NCBI GenBank assembly: GCA_964360145.1
Contig: CAYHWW010000005.1
Span: 1-54,189, forward strand
Length of the DNA stretch: 54,189 nucleotides
Direction: 5' to 3'
DNA from: CAYHWW01 sp964360145
GTDB lineage: Bacteria; Bdellovibrionota; UBA1018; CAYHWW01
Shown: piece by piece, positions 39,482 to 48,385 of the stretch
Layout of the letters: each line of letters begins with the position of its first letter
How positions within the stretch are numbered: the stretch's first letter is position 1
Position numbers and translations under genes: made by a program
The notes under the pieces: model-generated
Databases searched by the model: none
Seen by the model: the letters and a program-made list of their open reading frames with translations, nothing else
What the model was told of the DNA's origin: nothing

Positions 39482-41155
39482 CTACTTCTTCACCGGAGGT
39501 GCGGCCTTGCAGAATGCCAAGCCTTTGCCATTTTCGATGGCCCAGCGCTGGGACCATTCATTTTTGAACAGCGTGACCATGATGCCGTCACGGTCCTCTA
39601 AAATACGGCAGTCGTCTTTGCGGTCAAGGTAGGACAGATCCACGTTGCCCGGCACCACGGGGGCGAGGTGCTCGCTGACGGGCACGTCCCAGCCGCCGCT
39701 GCCCTCCGGGGCCCTGGCGGGCTTGGGGATCACCCAGCGACAACAAGTGAAAGGCAATTTTTCGATGACCACGGTGACGCTGTACTCAGAGAGCAACCGG
39801 TGGGCCAGCACTTCGAACTGCAAGGCACCCACAGCACCCAGGTACGGGTCTTTGTAGCCCAGGTTGGGCTGGCTGAAGATCTGCACCACGCCCTCTTCGG
39901 AGAGCTGCTCCAGGCCCTTCTCGAGCTGCTTGCGCTTCATGGGGTCTTTGATGTTCACGCGGGCGAAGAACTCTGGCGAGAAACGGGGAATACCAGCGTA
40001 TTCGAAGGCCTTGGCGCCCTCGCAGATGGTGTCGCCAATGCGGAGACTGCCCGTCGTATCGATGAGGCCCACCACGTCACCAGGATAGGCCTCGTCCACG
40101 TTGACGCGCTCGGCGCCCATGAACTGCACGGCGTTGTTGAGCTTCATCATTTTTTCAAGGCGCGAATGGTGCACCTCCATGCCACGGGTGAAATGGCCTG
40201 AACATACTCGTGCGAAAGCCACCCGATCCCGGTGTTGGCGGTCCATGTTGGCCTGAATTTTAAACACGAAGGCGGAAAAATCTGGATCCGTGGGGGCGAC
40301 GATGCCGCGACTGGACTGCCTGCCGCCGGGGCAAGGCGCCAACTCGATGAAGGTTTCCAGGAAATACTTCACGCCGAAGTTGGTCATGGCGCTGCCGAAG
40401 AAGAGGGGTGTGAGCTGCCCATCCAGCACACGCTTATGATCAAAGGAGTCGCCGGCCATCTGCACCAGGTCCACCTCTTCGCGGAACTGACGATAGCTGT
40501 CCTCGCCCATGATCTCTTCCAACCGCGGATCGTCCACGCCGGTGACGACTTCACCTTTTTTCTCGGAGTTTGCGCCGGCGTCAAAAAGAAGCACTTGGTT
40601 CGTGCGCAAATCAAGCACGCCCTTGAACCTGCGGCCCATGCCGAGGGGCCAGCACATGGGCGTGGAGCGGATGCCGAGCACTCTTTCGATATCGTCGATG
40701 AGGGCAATGGGGTCACGGCCTTCGCGATCCATTTTATTAATGAAGGTGAAGATGGGGATGCCCCGCATGCGGCATACTTCGAAGAGCTTGATGGTCTGGG
40801 GCTCCACACCTTTGGCGTTGTCGATGAGCATCACCGCGGCGTCGGCGGCGGTCAGCGTGCGGTAGGTGTCTTCGGAGAAGTCTTTGTGGCCCGGTGTATC
40901 CAGGATGTTAATGAAGCAGTCGCCGTAATCGAACTGGAGGGCGGAGGTACTGACTGAAATACCCCGCTGCTTTTCGATTTCCATCCAATCCGAGGTGGTA
41001 GAGCGCTCTTTGCGACGGGCCTTCACCATGCCAGCGGTATGGATGGCCCCACCGTAGAGCAAGAGCTTCTCGGTAAGCGTGGTCTTGCCCGCATCAGGGT
41101 GGGAAATGATGGCAAAAGTGCGGCGGCGGGCCACTTCGGTAACGAGGTCTTTCAT
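39482..41155 (-). CDS. prfC: Peptide chain release factor 3
   Basis: A 557-residue translational GTPase that recycles RF1 and RF2 after termination. G1 is SHPDAGKTT (18-26), G2 lies in QRGISVST, G3 is DTPGHKDFSEDTYR and G4 is INKMDREG. The RF3-specific C-terminal domain includes YKDPYLGAVGALQFEV. It is about 28 residues longer than E. coli RF3 (529). No clear terminator follows; the 98 bp between it and the antitoxin start hold the FitA/VapC promoter, with divergent-tandem reading on the same strand. Confidence 0.96.
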   Translation of the reverse strand: MKDLVTEVARRRTFAIISHPDAGKTTLTEKLLLYGGAIHTAGMVKARRKERSTTSDWMEIEKQRGISVSTSALQFDYGDCFINILDTPGHKDFSEDTYRTLTAADAAVMLIDNAKGVEPQTIKLFEVCRMRGIPIFTFINKMDREGRDPIALIDDIERVLGIRSTPMCWPLGMGRRFKGVLDLRTNQVLLFDAGANSEKKGEVVTGVDDPRLEEIMGEDSYRQFREEVDLVQMAGDSFDHKRVLDGQLTPLFFGSAMTNFGVKYFLETFIELAPCPGGRQSSRGIVAPTDPDFSAFVFKIQANMDRQHRDRVAFARVCSGHFTRGMEVHHSRLEKMMKLNNAVQFMGAERVNVDEAYPGDVVGLIDTTGSLRIGDTICEGAKAFEYAGIPRFSPEFFARVNIKDPMKRKQLEKGLEQLSEEGVVQIFSQPNLGYKDPYLGAVGALQFEVLAHRLLSEYSVTVVIEKLPFTCCRWVIPKPARAPEGSGGWDVPVSEHLAPVVPGNVDLSYLDRKDDCRILEDRDGIMVTLFKNEWSQRWAIENGKGLAFCKAAPPVKK

Positions 41156-41260
41156 GGTGGAAAGACCCTAGCACGGGGGGTGGGGCGGGATGAATGAGGG
41201 AATTTGACGCGATGCAATAATCACTATATGCACTCCTCGACAAACACATCGGGGGGGCCC

Positions 41261-43363
41261 ATGGCAAATCGCTCATTTCTTTCACTCATTCTCGCGGGGA
41301 TTTTGTATTCCGCAGGCAGCATGGCCGCGCCCCCGCCTTTCGACCCCTTTTTCTGGCTTGAAGAAGTCGAGGGCGAACACTCCCTGCGCTGGGTCGGTGA
41401 GCAGAACACGCGTACGGGCGGCGCCCTCGAAGCAGACCCCGCCTATGCCTCTCTCTTCGCTGACATCGAAGCCATCTATAAGGCTGACGATGACATAGCC
41501 TACGGCAGCTTCTACGACGGCTTCTTCTGGAATTTCTGGCAGGACAAAAACAACGAGCACGGCCTCATCCGTCGCACCAGTTACGATGAATACAAAAAGG
41601 AGAAGCCCAACTGGGAAATCATCCTGGATCTGGACGCTTTGAGCCAGGTTGAGAACGAGAATTGGATCTACAAAGGCGCCTCGCGCCTTTCCAAAACATC
41701 CTCGCGGCGCCTCTTGAAGCTCTCCCGGGGGGGCAAAGACGCCGTGGTCGTCCGCGAATTCGATTATGCCACGAGGCAATTCGTCACCGACGGCTTCAAC
41801 GTGGCCGAAGGCAAGCACAGCATCACGCCGCTGGACGAAAACACCGTCCTCATCGGCACGGCTTTCACGCCGGAGTCCCGCACGGCGTCGGGCTATGCCC
41901 GCACGCTGAAGCTCTGGACCCGGGGCCAGCCGCTGGAGAGCGCCACGGAAGTCTTCTCCGTGGGCGCAGGCGACCTCTCCGTCGGCGCGGCCAAAATCCG
42001 CGAGGGCACGCGGCACCACGTGATCTTCACCCGCGCCATCGACTTCTACCACTCGGAATCCTTCCTTTGGTCCGATGATCGCCAGAGCATGGCGAAACTC
42101 CCCCTGCCCGACACGGCAAGCCTCCTCGACATCCGGGGCGGTCACATTTACGCGCTCTTGAAGAACGACCACGCCATCGCGAACGGCGTGCTCCGCCAAA
42201 ACAGCGTCGTCCGCTTTCCTCTCAGCGCCACCACCCTCGATGGGGCAGAGACCATTTTCCAAGCCGGCCCCCAACAATCCATCGAAGACGTGACAGTCAA
42301 CATGGATCGGGTTTACGTCACCATCCTCGACAACATCAGGAGCCGAGTCCTGGACATTCGGCGGGCTGAAGGGGGCCCGTGGAATGCAACTACCCTGCCC
42401 ATGCCCACCACGGGGATCATTTCCTACGGGCCCAAGGACGAGGAAGACCCCCGCGACTTCACTGTCATGTCCTACACGGATCACCTGACACCCTACTCCC
42501 AGTACCGCGTGCACGACGAAGACGGCAGCTACCGTCTTGAAGTGCTGAAGTCGTCGCCGCACCGCTTCGACAACAGCCGCTTTGAATCCGTGCAGCACTT
42601 CGCGACAAGCGCCGATGGCACGTCGGTGCCCTACTTCGTGATCAAACCCAAAGACCTCGTTCTCGATGGCTCCGCGCCCACCATCCTTTACGGCTACGGG
42701 GGCTTTGAAACCTCCCTCACACCAGACTATTCCGCCACCATCGGCAAGGCGTGGTTGGAACGTGGCGGCGTCTACGTCATCGCCAACATCAGAGGGGGCG
42801 GCGAGTTCGGGCCCGAGTGGCATCAGGCGGCGCTAATGCACAACCGGCATAAAGCCTATGAAGATTTCGCCGCAGTGGCGGAAGACCTCATCGCCCAAGG
42901 CATCACAAGCCCCCGGCACTTGGGCATCGAAGGCGGCAGCAACGGCGGCCTCCTTGTGGCCGCCACCATGGTGCGCCGCCCCGAGCTCTTCAACGCCGTG
43001 CTCTCCCAGGTCCCCCTGGCGGACATGCTGCGTTTCTCGAAACTGCTGGCGGGCCACAGCTGGATCAGCGAATACGGCGACCCTGAAAATCCAGCGGACT
43101 GCGCCTACCTCCTCAGCTACTCGCCCTTCCATAATCTCAAGCCGGGAGCGCGCTATCCCGTGCCGATGTTCACCACGTCAACGAAGGATGATCGTGTCCA
43201 TCCCGCTCACGCACGGAAGATGGCCGCCCGCATGCAGGAACAGGGCCATGATTATTACTACTATGAAAACATCAACGGTGGTCACGCGGGCAGCGCGAAC
43301 CTCACGGAGTCTGTCCACATGGCGGCTCTGGAGTATTCATACTTCTGGCAAAGATTGCGCTGA
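41261..43363 (+). CDS. Secreted prolyl oligopeptidase (S9A)
   Basis: A 700-residue serine peptidase. A signal peptide occupies residues 1-22 (SFLSLILAGILYSAGSMA), so it is probably periplasmic or secreted. FDPFFWLEEVEGE opens the S9A N-terminal segment, and a beta-propeller follows. The alpha/beta-hydrolase domain has YGYGGFETSLTPDYS, NIRGGGEFGPEWHQ, nucleophile Ser in EGGSNGGLLVA, Asp in STKDDRVHPAHA and His in INGGHAGS. It cleaves short peptides after proline. The ATG at 41261 is chosen because the signal peptide begins there and a G-run precedes it. Confidence 0.93.
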   Translation: MANRSFLSLILAGILYSAGSMAAPPPFDPFFWLEEVEGEHSLRWVGEQNTRTGGALEADPAYASLFADIEAIYKADDDIAYGSFYDGFFWNFWQDKNNEHGLIRRTSYDEYKKEKPNWEIILDLDALSQVENENWIYKGASRLSKTSSRRLLKLSRGGKDAVVVREFDYATRQFVTDGFNVAEGKHSITPLDENTVLIGTAFTPESRTASGYARTLKLWTRGQPLESATEVFSVGAGDLSVGAAKIREGTRHHVIFTRAIDFYHSESFLWSDDRQSMAKLPLPDTASLLDIRGGHIYALLKNDHAIANGVLRQNSVVRFPLSATTLDGAETIFQAGPQQSIEDVTVNMDRVYVTILDNIRSRVLDIRRAEGGPWNATTLPMPTTGIISYGPKDEEDPRDFTVMSYTDHLTPYSQYRVHDEDGSYRLEVLKSSPHRFDNSRFESVQHFATSADGTSVPYFVIKPKDLVLDGSAPTILYGYGGFETSLTPDYSATIGKAWLERGGVYVIANIRGGGEFGPEWHQAALMHNRHKAYEDFAAVAEDLIAQGITSPRHLGIEGGSNGGLLVAATMVRRPELFNAVLSQVPLADMLRFSKLLAGHSWISEYGDPENPADCAYLLSYSPFHNLKPGARYPVPMFTTSTKDDRVHPAHARKMAARMQEQGHDYYYYENINGGHAGSANLTESVHMAALEYSYFWQRLR

Positions 43364-43413
43364 AAAGCGTCGCACTTGTCAACTGAGGCCTGACTCACAT
43401 ATAGCTGAAGCAT

Positions 43414-44157
43414 ATGCCCTCCATTCGCGAATATAAATTAGGTCTCAAAGGGGCCTCCCTGGCTTTTGCCGCTGGCGCCCACGCCATCACGGAGTCCGTG
43501 TGGCAAACCAAATCTGATCAGCTCAGTGGCGACAAGCGCATCGCGGCCCACAAGGCCCTGCAGAAAACCATCAAAACAGTGGTCAAAAATGCTGATGCCA
43601 TCCACGCTTTGACGGACTATCTCAATGAAGAAGACCTCTATCCCTTCAGCACCGAATGGACAGTGGACGCCCTCACCGGCTTGCTTACCCTGCTGAAGGC
43701 GCCCCGGCTCAACCTCGACGACCCCTTCGAAGCCAACAGAGAATATAAATTCAAAAGAGGCTTTCATAAGATGCTCACGACGGAGGCGCGCAAACGCTAT
43801 GCAGTCGCCGACGACGACGCTGATATCCAAAAAAGCAATCTGGACCATTGGTTGAACCTCATTATCGGCGGCGCATTCCATGCCGGTGCCGTGGCCGCCT
43901 CCCAACTTTCCAACGACAGCGCTTCCTTCCGCTCCGCTCTGCGGGGCCTTGAAGAAGAGTCCGAGCCCTGGACCCGCTATGAACAGCTTTCCCGCATGTA
44001 CGACAGCGAAGTGAGCCGGGAAGACGGCGACGACGACGAGCCCCACCGGGCCCGGGGAGGCCGCGATGAGAGCGGCTTCGATGCTGAGGACGAAGAGGAC
44101 ACCGACGACGAGATGGAACGTCACGGCTTTGGTTTCGACGACGATCAGGACAATTAA
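43414..44157 (+). CDS. Protein with highly acidic C-terminal tail, coupled to rmuC
   Basis: A 247-residue protein that I do not recognise. Residues 1-185 are helical with no membrane segment; the last about 55 residues are dominated by Asp and Glu (DEEDTDDEMER, ending DDDQDN), a tail that could mimic DNA or bind basic proteins. The next gene starts at the base after the stop, so it is translated together with RmuC, a nuclease-domain protein that limits DNA rearrangements. A role in DNA transactions is inference from that context. Confidence 0.65.
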   Translation: MPSIREYKLGLKGASLAFAAGAHAITESVWQTKSDQLSGDKRIAAHKALQKTIKTVVKNADAIHALTDYLNEEDLYPFSTEWTVDALTGLLTLLKAPRLNLDDPFEANREYKFKRGFHKMLTTEARKRYAVADDDADIQKSNLDHWLNLIIGGAFHAGAVAASQLSNDSASFRSALRGLEEESEPWTRYEQLSRMYDSEVSREDGDDDEPHRARGGRDESGFDAEDEEDTDDEMERHGFGFDDDQDN

Positions 44158-45384
44158 GTGATCACGGTATTGCTCCTCCTTTCCGTGACTGGGCTGCTGG
44201 TGACCGCGGCCACGACGTGGGTGCTGCTGACCCGCAACGGGCAGCTGCTGGAAAGCATCACCGCCCTCCAGACCAATGGCGTCCGGGAGCAGGAACAAAA
44301 CCGCGCCCTCCTCCTCGCCCAGCTGCAGACCGCTCTGGAAAAACAGGCTGGCGAGAACCGCGACCAACTGGCGGGGCGCCTGACCCAGAGCCTTGAAGTC
44401 GTGCGCACGGGCATTGAAGGACAACTCGTCAGCAATCGAAAAGAGATGCGGGAGTCCCTCACTCAGATCGAAGGCAAGGTGAACGAACGCCTGGAAGTCA
44501 TCGGCCAGGGCGTGCAAGCCAAGCTCGATACCAACATCCAAGAAGGCTTCAAGCACTTCAGGCTGGTAGCGGACTCTCTCGCCAACGCCGAGAAGCAGCT
44601 CACCAATCTCTCCATGATCGGCACCTCGGTCAATGAGCTGAACTCCCTCTTGAAGCTGCCCCACCTCCGCGGTGGCTTTGGTGAAGCGACGCTGGAGCGC
44701 CTCCTGGCGGACTTCCTGCCCGCGGGCAGCTACGAATTGCAATACCGCGTGACTCCCGACACCACCGAGCGGGTGGACGCCGTGGTGAAGTTCCCCAATG
44801 TGGTGCTCCCCATCGATAGCAAGTTCCCCCGGGAACAGGTCATGCCGCTCTTTGAGCAAGCCGCGGACCCCGCCACACTGGAGGCCGCGCGGAAAACCCT
44901 ATCTGACGTGTTGAAGGGCCAGGCGAAGAGCATCGCTGATAAGTACATCCGCCCCGAGCATGGCACCACCGAGCTCGCGCTGATGTTCCTCCCCAGCGAG
45001 ACACTCTACTTCGAAGTGATCCGGGACACGGCGCTCTGGGAACACTTGGCAAAGCTCAAGGTCTTCCCGGTGTCGCCCAACACGCTCTCTATTTCCCTGC
45101 AGTTCATCGGTCGCAGCATGCACTACTACGAGGCCGCTCAGAACGTGCGGAAGGTCGTCGACGACCTGGCCAAGGCCCGCAAACACTTCGAGAACTTCAG
45201 CAAAAAATTTGAAGACATCGGCAAGGGGCTTGAAAAAGCCCAAGACGCCTTCACCGTGGCCACGCGGCACCTGGGCACTTACCGCGGCTCGGTGAATCGG
45301 CTCGCCAGTGGGGCTGAAGAGGGGGAAGAGGCCCTGCCCGCGACCACTGCCTCGGATGTTCCGGTTCAACTGCCCCTAGCGTGA
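44158..45384 (+). CDS. rmuC: DNA recombination protein RmuC
   Basis: A 408-residue RmuC. An N-terminal membrane helix (1-22) and a coiled coil (about 27-130) precede the RmuC domain, which is distantly related to restriction-endonuclease folds. Diagnostic segments are LRGGFGEATLERLLADFLP, RVDAVVKFPNVVLPIDSKFP, LMFLPSETLYFEVI and FPVSPNTLSISLQ. E. coli RmuC limits inversion at short repeats. The GTG start at 44158 immediately follows the upstream stop. Confidence 0.93.
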   Translation: MITVLLLLSVTGLLVTAATTWVLLTRNGQLLESITALQTNGVREQEQNRALLLAQLQTALEKQAGENRDQLAGRLTQSLEVVRTGIEGQLVSNRKEMRESLTQIEGKVNERLEVIGQGVQAKLDTNIQEGFKHFRLVADSLANAEKQLTNLSMIGTSVNELNSLLKLPHLRGGFGEATLERLLADFLPAGSYELQYRVTPDTTERVDAVVKFPNVVLPIDSKFPREQVMPLFEQAADPATLEAARKTLSDVLKGQAKSIADKYIRPEHGTTELALMFLPSETLYFEVIRDTALWEHLAKLKVFPVSPNTLSISLQFIGRSMHYYEAAQNVRKVVDDLAKARKHFENFSKKFEDIGKGLEKAQDAFTVATRHLGTYRGSVNRLASGAEEGEEALPATTASDVPVQLPLA

Positions 45385-45412
45385 CAGCGGCACAGCCTGC
45401 AAGGCGACGCCT

Positions 45413-45748
45413 TCACTCCTGAAACGCAACGGCAACAGCCGCGAGCACCAGCGCAAAAGAGATCAGATGTTTGGGTCGCGGCGCCTCGCCCATGTAAAAC
45501 AGCGCGAAGGCCATGAAAACCACGAGGGTGATGGCCTCCTGCAGAATCTTCAGGTGGTAGACGCTCAAAGTCTCTGACCCCATGCGGTTGGCGGGCACCT
45601 GCACGCAATACTCGAAGAATGCGATGCCCCAGCTCGCCAGGATGGCGAGCCACAGCGGCGACGCCTTGAATTTCAGGTGGCCATACCAGGCGAAGGTCAT
45701 GAAAATATTGGAGAGAGTCAGCAACGCGACCGTGGACAGGGTGTTCAT
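45413..45748 (-). CDS. DMT-superfamily small membrane protein (DUF486)
   Basis: A 111-residue protein with four transmembrane helices. LSNIFMTFAWYGHLKFK and ASWGIAFFEYCVQVPANRMG, followed by LKILQEAITLVVF, match DUF486, a family of small drug/metabolite-transporter-like proteins without known substrate. The length is that of the family. It converges on rmuC with a 28-bp gap and is divergent from the two-gene module at 45834. Confidence 0.9.
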   Translation of the reverse strand: MNTLSTVALLTLSNIFMTFAWYGHLKFKASPLWLAILASWGIAFFEYCVQVPANRMGSETLSVYHLKILQEAITLVVFMAFALFYMGEAPRPKHLISFALVLAAVAVAFQE

Positions 45749-45795
45749 GGGGGCCTCACATGTATCTATTAGATATTACTAATAAAAATATCGTA

Positions 45796-45824
45796 TTTAC
45801 ATTATTTATTCAATAAGATATAAT
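45796..45824 (+). promoter_or_regulatory. Near-consensus promoter of the two-gene module
   Basis: TTTACA (45796-45801), exactly 17 bases, TATAAT (45819-45824) in very AT-rich DNA. The expected transcription start is about 45831, only some 3 bases before the ATG at 45834, so the mRNA would be leaderless. Confidence 0.82.
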
Positions 45825-45833
45825 TATTGACAG

Positions 45834-46340
45834 ATGAGCAAGAAGTCTACTCTGTTGTTAAAGCGAGTTTTCGTGGAGTTGAATACCCGCATCCGACGGA
45901 TCAACCGACAGCGACGGGGCGAAGGACTATCTGAAACTCGGCCTTGCGAAGTCACGCTACTGGGACAAATGAGCCTACTCGTTGATCCACGAGCATCCGA
46001 GGCCCTTTCCTTGGCTCAGACCGCTGATTTGGACGCACTATTGAAAATGGACCACGCAGTCAAAGAAGAGTTCAAGAAGATCCTCCGTGCCGAGGGTCTC
46101 ATCTATGACGAGGACAGCCCATTGATCTGGATTCCAAAGGACGCCAAAATCCGTAAAGTGATCGATGTCGGCTCCATCACGATAAAGGCCATCGATGCAG
46201 AGTCCGCACTTGTCAGTAAGGCAGTGAAGGCCCCCGAAAAAAATAAACAACTTATCCGGGAAGCTATCGCTTCCGAGGCATTTCCAGGGCTCGTGAAGCG
46301 ACTTTTAAAGAACGGTGGCAAGCTGGAGGACTTCCTATGA
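45834..46340 (+). CDS. First gene of an uncharacterised two-gene module
   Basis: A 168-residue basic protein that I do not recognise. The N-terminus is strongly basic (KRVFVELNTRIRRINRQRRG) and the rest is mixed helix and strand. No catalytic motif is visible. There is no Shine-Dalgarno sequence, and the promoter predicts a leaderless mRNA. The second gene overlaps by ATGA (46337-46340). The compact pair, own strong promoter and AT-rich flank resemble a toxin-antitoxin or small defence module, but that is inference from layout only. Confidence 0.6.
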   Translation: MSKKSTLLLKRVFVELNTRIRRINRQRRGEGLSETRPCEVTLLGQMSLLVDPRASEALSLAQTADLDALLKMDHAVKEEFKKILRAEGLIYDEDSPLIWIPKDAKIRKVIDVGSITIKAIDAESALVSKAVKAPEKNKQLIREAIASEAFPGLVKRLLKNGGKLEDFL

Positions 46341-46882
46341 ATCGTCATGATGCGTTGCTCAAGAAAATCAAAGCAAAAGCCAAGTTAGACGAGAGAAATC
46401 GATGTGATCACCGCTATCTCAAGGTCTTGGGCTTTCTTGTGGCCAAAGGGTTTTTGAGAACAAACAAAACCCTGCCCCACGGCGCCAATGTGTGCATCGC
46501 CATCGACGATGCAATATGGGTCGGTCGACACGTGGAGCCCCGCGTCTTGGAAGTGTTACCGGCGGCTGTGCTGAGGCTAGGCAAGCATTTCGACCTCGAC
46601 CCAGCCAAACATCAAGAATTAGCCTTAGTCGTGAATCAGCTTCGCCGTCGCTGTCCCGAAGGCAACCCGTTTTGCGAAATTCCGTATAACAAGCTAAAAT
46701 CCTGGTCAGACCTGCCTCTGAAGGACGGCAGAGTCAAACCCACTAGCGAGAAGCGCCTTATGAAGACTTTCCGGCTGAAACCAGCTTCAGCCGCGGTGCT
46801 GAGGGCTCTGGCTAAAAAAAGAAACTGCACCGAGACGGAGATTCTCGATAATCTCCTGAAAATTAAACGATCCGTCTCCTAA
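46337..46882 (+). CDS. Second gene of the uncharacterised two-gene module
   Basis: A 181-residue basic protein, not recognised. The C-terminal about 40 residues (MKTFRLKPASAAVLRALAKK, then CTETEILDNLLK) look like a ribbon-helix-helix or small helical DNA-binding unit. The middle holds GANVCIAIDDAIWVGRHVEPR. Translation is coupled to the first gene. The CBS-domain gene begins 16 bp downstream and could be read from the same promoter, but its base composition is that of the core genes, so the module was probably inserted upstream of it. Confidence 0.6.
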   Translation: MNRHDALLKKIKAKAKLDERNRCDHRYLKVLGFLVAKGFLRTNKTLPHGANVCIAIDDAIWVGRHVEPRVLEVLPAAVLRLGKHFDLDPAKHQELALVVNQLRRRCPEGNPFCEIPYNKLKSWSDLPLKDGRVKPTSEKRLMKTFRLKPASAAVLRALAKKRNCTETEILDNLLKIKRSVS

Positions 46883-46897
46883 ACAGCGAGCGTCATC

Positions 46898-47707
46898 ATG
46901 GCAAAATCCCTCAAGGCCCAACTCGAAAGCAAGGTTCAATCCGTTCACGCGGAGACGCCGCTCATCGACGCGCTCCGTCGTATGAAAAAAGAGAATATCG
47001 GGGCCCTCCTCGTGCGGAATCTCAAAGGGGATTTCATTGGCATCTTCACGGAGCGGGACCTGCTGAATAAGCTCGACCGCATCCGTGACTACGACGCCTG
47101 GCTCAAGCCCGTGGGGCTGGTCACGACGAAACCCCTCATCACGCTGCCCATCAAACAATTCGAAAAGGCCTCGGAAGTCATGCTGGAGCACGGCATCCGC
47201 CATCTGCCGCTGACCTCGGGTAAAGAAGTGGTGGCTCTCGTTTCCATGCGGGATCTCTTCCGCAATGTGGTGGAAACCGGGGTACTCACCATTTTCACGC
47301 CCATCGCCGAGCGCCCCGGCAAGGCCATAGCCCTAGTTGGGGGCACCGCGGGGTTTGCCCGCACCATGGAAACCATCGCCTCACTGAAAGAGATGGAGGG
47401 GTCCATTGCAGCGGTGAAGAGTTACTCCGCTCTTGATTTCCGTCGGCTTAAGCTAGAACGCACCCCAGAGACCATCGTCATGGTGGACTTGGACTTCATT
47501 GACGTCAACGCGCTCAAAGACATCCTGGTGCAAGTGCAGGCCTGCACACGCTCCATCCAAGTCATCGCCATTTACTCGCCCCTCTATCACCCCGAGGGAG
47601 AGGAGCGGGCACTCAAGCGCCTGGCCCAAACCGGCGGAGTGAGGACACTTACTAAGCCCGTCGCCATGGCAGCACTTCTAGAAACCCTACGGGTAGATCG
47701 TCGATAA
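46898..47707 (+). CDS. CBS-domain protein with receiver-like C-terminal domain
   Basis: A 269-residue protein. Two CBS motifs fill residues about 8-130 (ALLVRNLKGDFIGIFTERDLL and EHGIRHLPLTSGKEVVALVSMRDLF), forming a nucleotide-sensing Bateman module. Residues about 140-265 have the alternating strand pattern of a receiver fold (IVMVDLDFIDVNALK, IQVIAIYSPL, then TLTKPVAMAALLETL with the receiver-like KP), but an equivalent phosphoacceptor site is uncertain. A regulatory role is likely. The stop codon and last codons lie within the outer stem of repeat copy B. Confidence 0.8.
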   Translation: MAKSLKAQLESKVQSVHAETPLIDALRRMKKENIGALLVRNLKGDFIGIFTERDLLNKLDRIRDYDAWLKPVGLVTTKPLITLPIKQFEKASEVMLEHGIRHLPLTSGKEVVALVSMRDLFRNVVETGVLTIFTPIAERPGKAIALVGGTAGFARTMETIASLKEMEGSIAAVKSYSALDFRRLKLERTPETIVMVDLDFIDVNALKDILVQVQACTRSIQVIAIYSPLYHPEGEERALKRLAQTGGVRTLTKPVAMAALLETLRVDRR

Positions 47708-47820
47708 AGGGCCATCTGCTTCGTTGTCGGGTCCTCGCGGCTCCACGCGGCGTACAGGAGTACGCCTTGGTCGCCCGCTGCGGCCCTCCGCCTCGCAGCT
47801 GGCCCTTTCTCAACGATCTA
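47694..47820 (+). repeat. Structured intergenic repeat, copy B
   Basis: The outer stem is 47706-47719 with 47795-47808 (13 of 14 pairs) and extends outward to 47694 and 47820 (23 of 26 in all). The inner 7-bp hairpin has loop AGGA (47749-47755 with 47760-47766). It carries the same conserved strings as copy A (GCTTCGTTGTCG, CTCCACGC, TTGGTCG, CTCCGCCTCGC). It fills the space between the convergent CBS and grxD genes and overlaps both stops. Confidence 0.85.
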
Positions 47821-48132
47821 CGCTAAAAGCTTTTGAAGTTCGCCGCGCTCGTGCATCTCACTGACGATGTCGCAGCCGCCGACGAATTCGCCGTTGATAA
47901 AGACCTGAGGCACGGTGGGCCACTGGGTGTAATCTTCCAACGCGCCCCAAAGTGAATCGTCGGAGAGCACGTCGAAGCCCTTGATGTCAGCGACACCCGC
48001 GGCTTTGAGCACTTGGCAGGCCCGGGCGGAGAACCCGCACTGCGGGGACTGAGGGGTTCCCTTCATGAAAACAAACACTTTGTTCGCCTTCACCATTTCT
48101 TCGACTTTTTTAACGAGTGCTTGGTCTGCCAT
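47818..48132 (-). CDS. grxD: Monothiol CGFS glutaredoxin
   Basis: A 104-residue Grx4-type protein. CGFS is at residues 32-35, within KGTPQSPQCGFS, and WPTVPQVFINGEFVGGCDI binds glutathione. Such proteins carry a 2Fe-2S cluster, often shared with a BolA protein, and act in iron-sulfur trafficking. The bolA gene overlaps its 5' end by 23 bp, matching the known partnership. The last codon region lies in the right arm of repeat copy B. Confidence 0.96.
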   Translation of the reverse strand: MADQALVKKVEEMVKANKVFVFMKGTPQSPQCGFSARACQVLKAAGVADIKGFDVLSDDSLWGALEDYTQWPTVPQVFINGEFVGGCDIVSEMHERGELQKLLA

Positions 48133-48385
48133 ATTTCTCCCAATCTGCTTTAGTGTAAGTTTTGATAGTCAATGCGTGCAGGTGCCCAGCCTGAATCTCT
48201 TCGTCGAATATGCCCTTCACCATGCGGTGCTGGGCGATGAGGGGCTTACCTTCAAAAACGTCCGAAATGACCACGAGCTGCCAGTGGTCGCCGGTGCCCG
48301 TGAGGTCGCTGAACTCAGCGCTGGAACCCGGCAGGGCCTGCTCCAATTTACGCTTGAGGGTTTCGGGGGTCAACTGCATCAACAT
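48110..48385 (-). CDS. bolA: BolA family protein
   Basis: A 91-residue BolA/IbaG-type protein. The class II KH-like fold has DHWQLVVISDVFEGKPLIAQHRMV, with the conserved FxGxxxxxRHR-type helix changed to QHRM, and AGHLHALTIKTYT at the C-terminus, where the His is the usual cluster ligand. The ATG at 48385 has GGAGA upstream. It overlaps dut by 7 bp and grxD by 23 bp. Confidence 0.94.
   Translation of the reverse strand: MLMQLTPETLKRKLEQALPGSSAEFSDLTGTGDHWQLVVISDVFEGKPLIAQHRMVKGIFDEEIQAGHLHALTIKTYTKADWEKYGRPSTR

Noticed and set aside
41282..42823. 513-codon open frame opposite the prolyl oligopeptidase
   Set aside because: It is fully antisense to a gene with a complete catalytic triad, and its translation is a low-information shadow rich in Val, Gly, Asp and Glu.
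43438..44859. 473-codon open frame opposite rmuC and its upstream gene
   Set aside because: It spans two real genes in antisense and matches no family; GC-rich third positions explain the openness.
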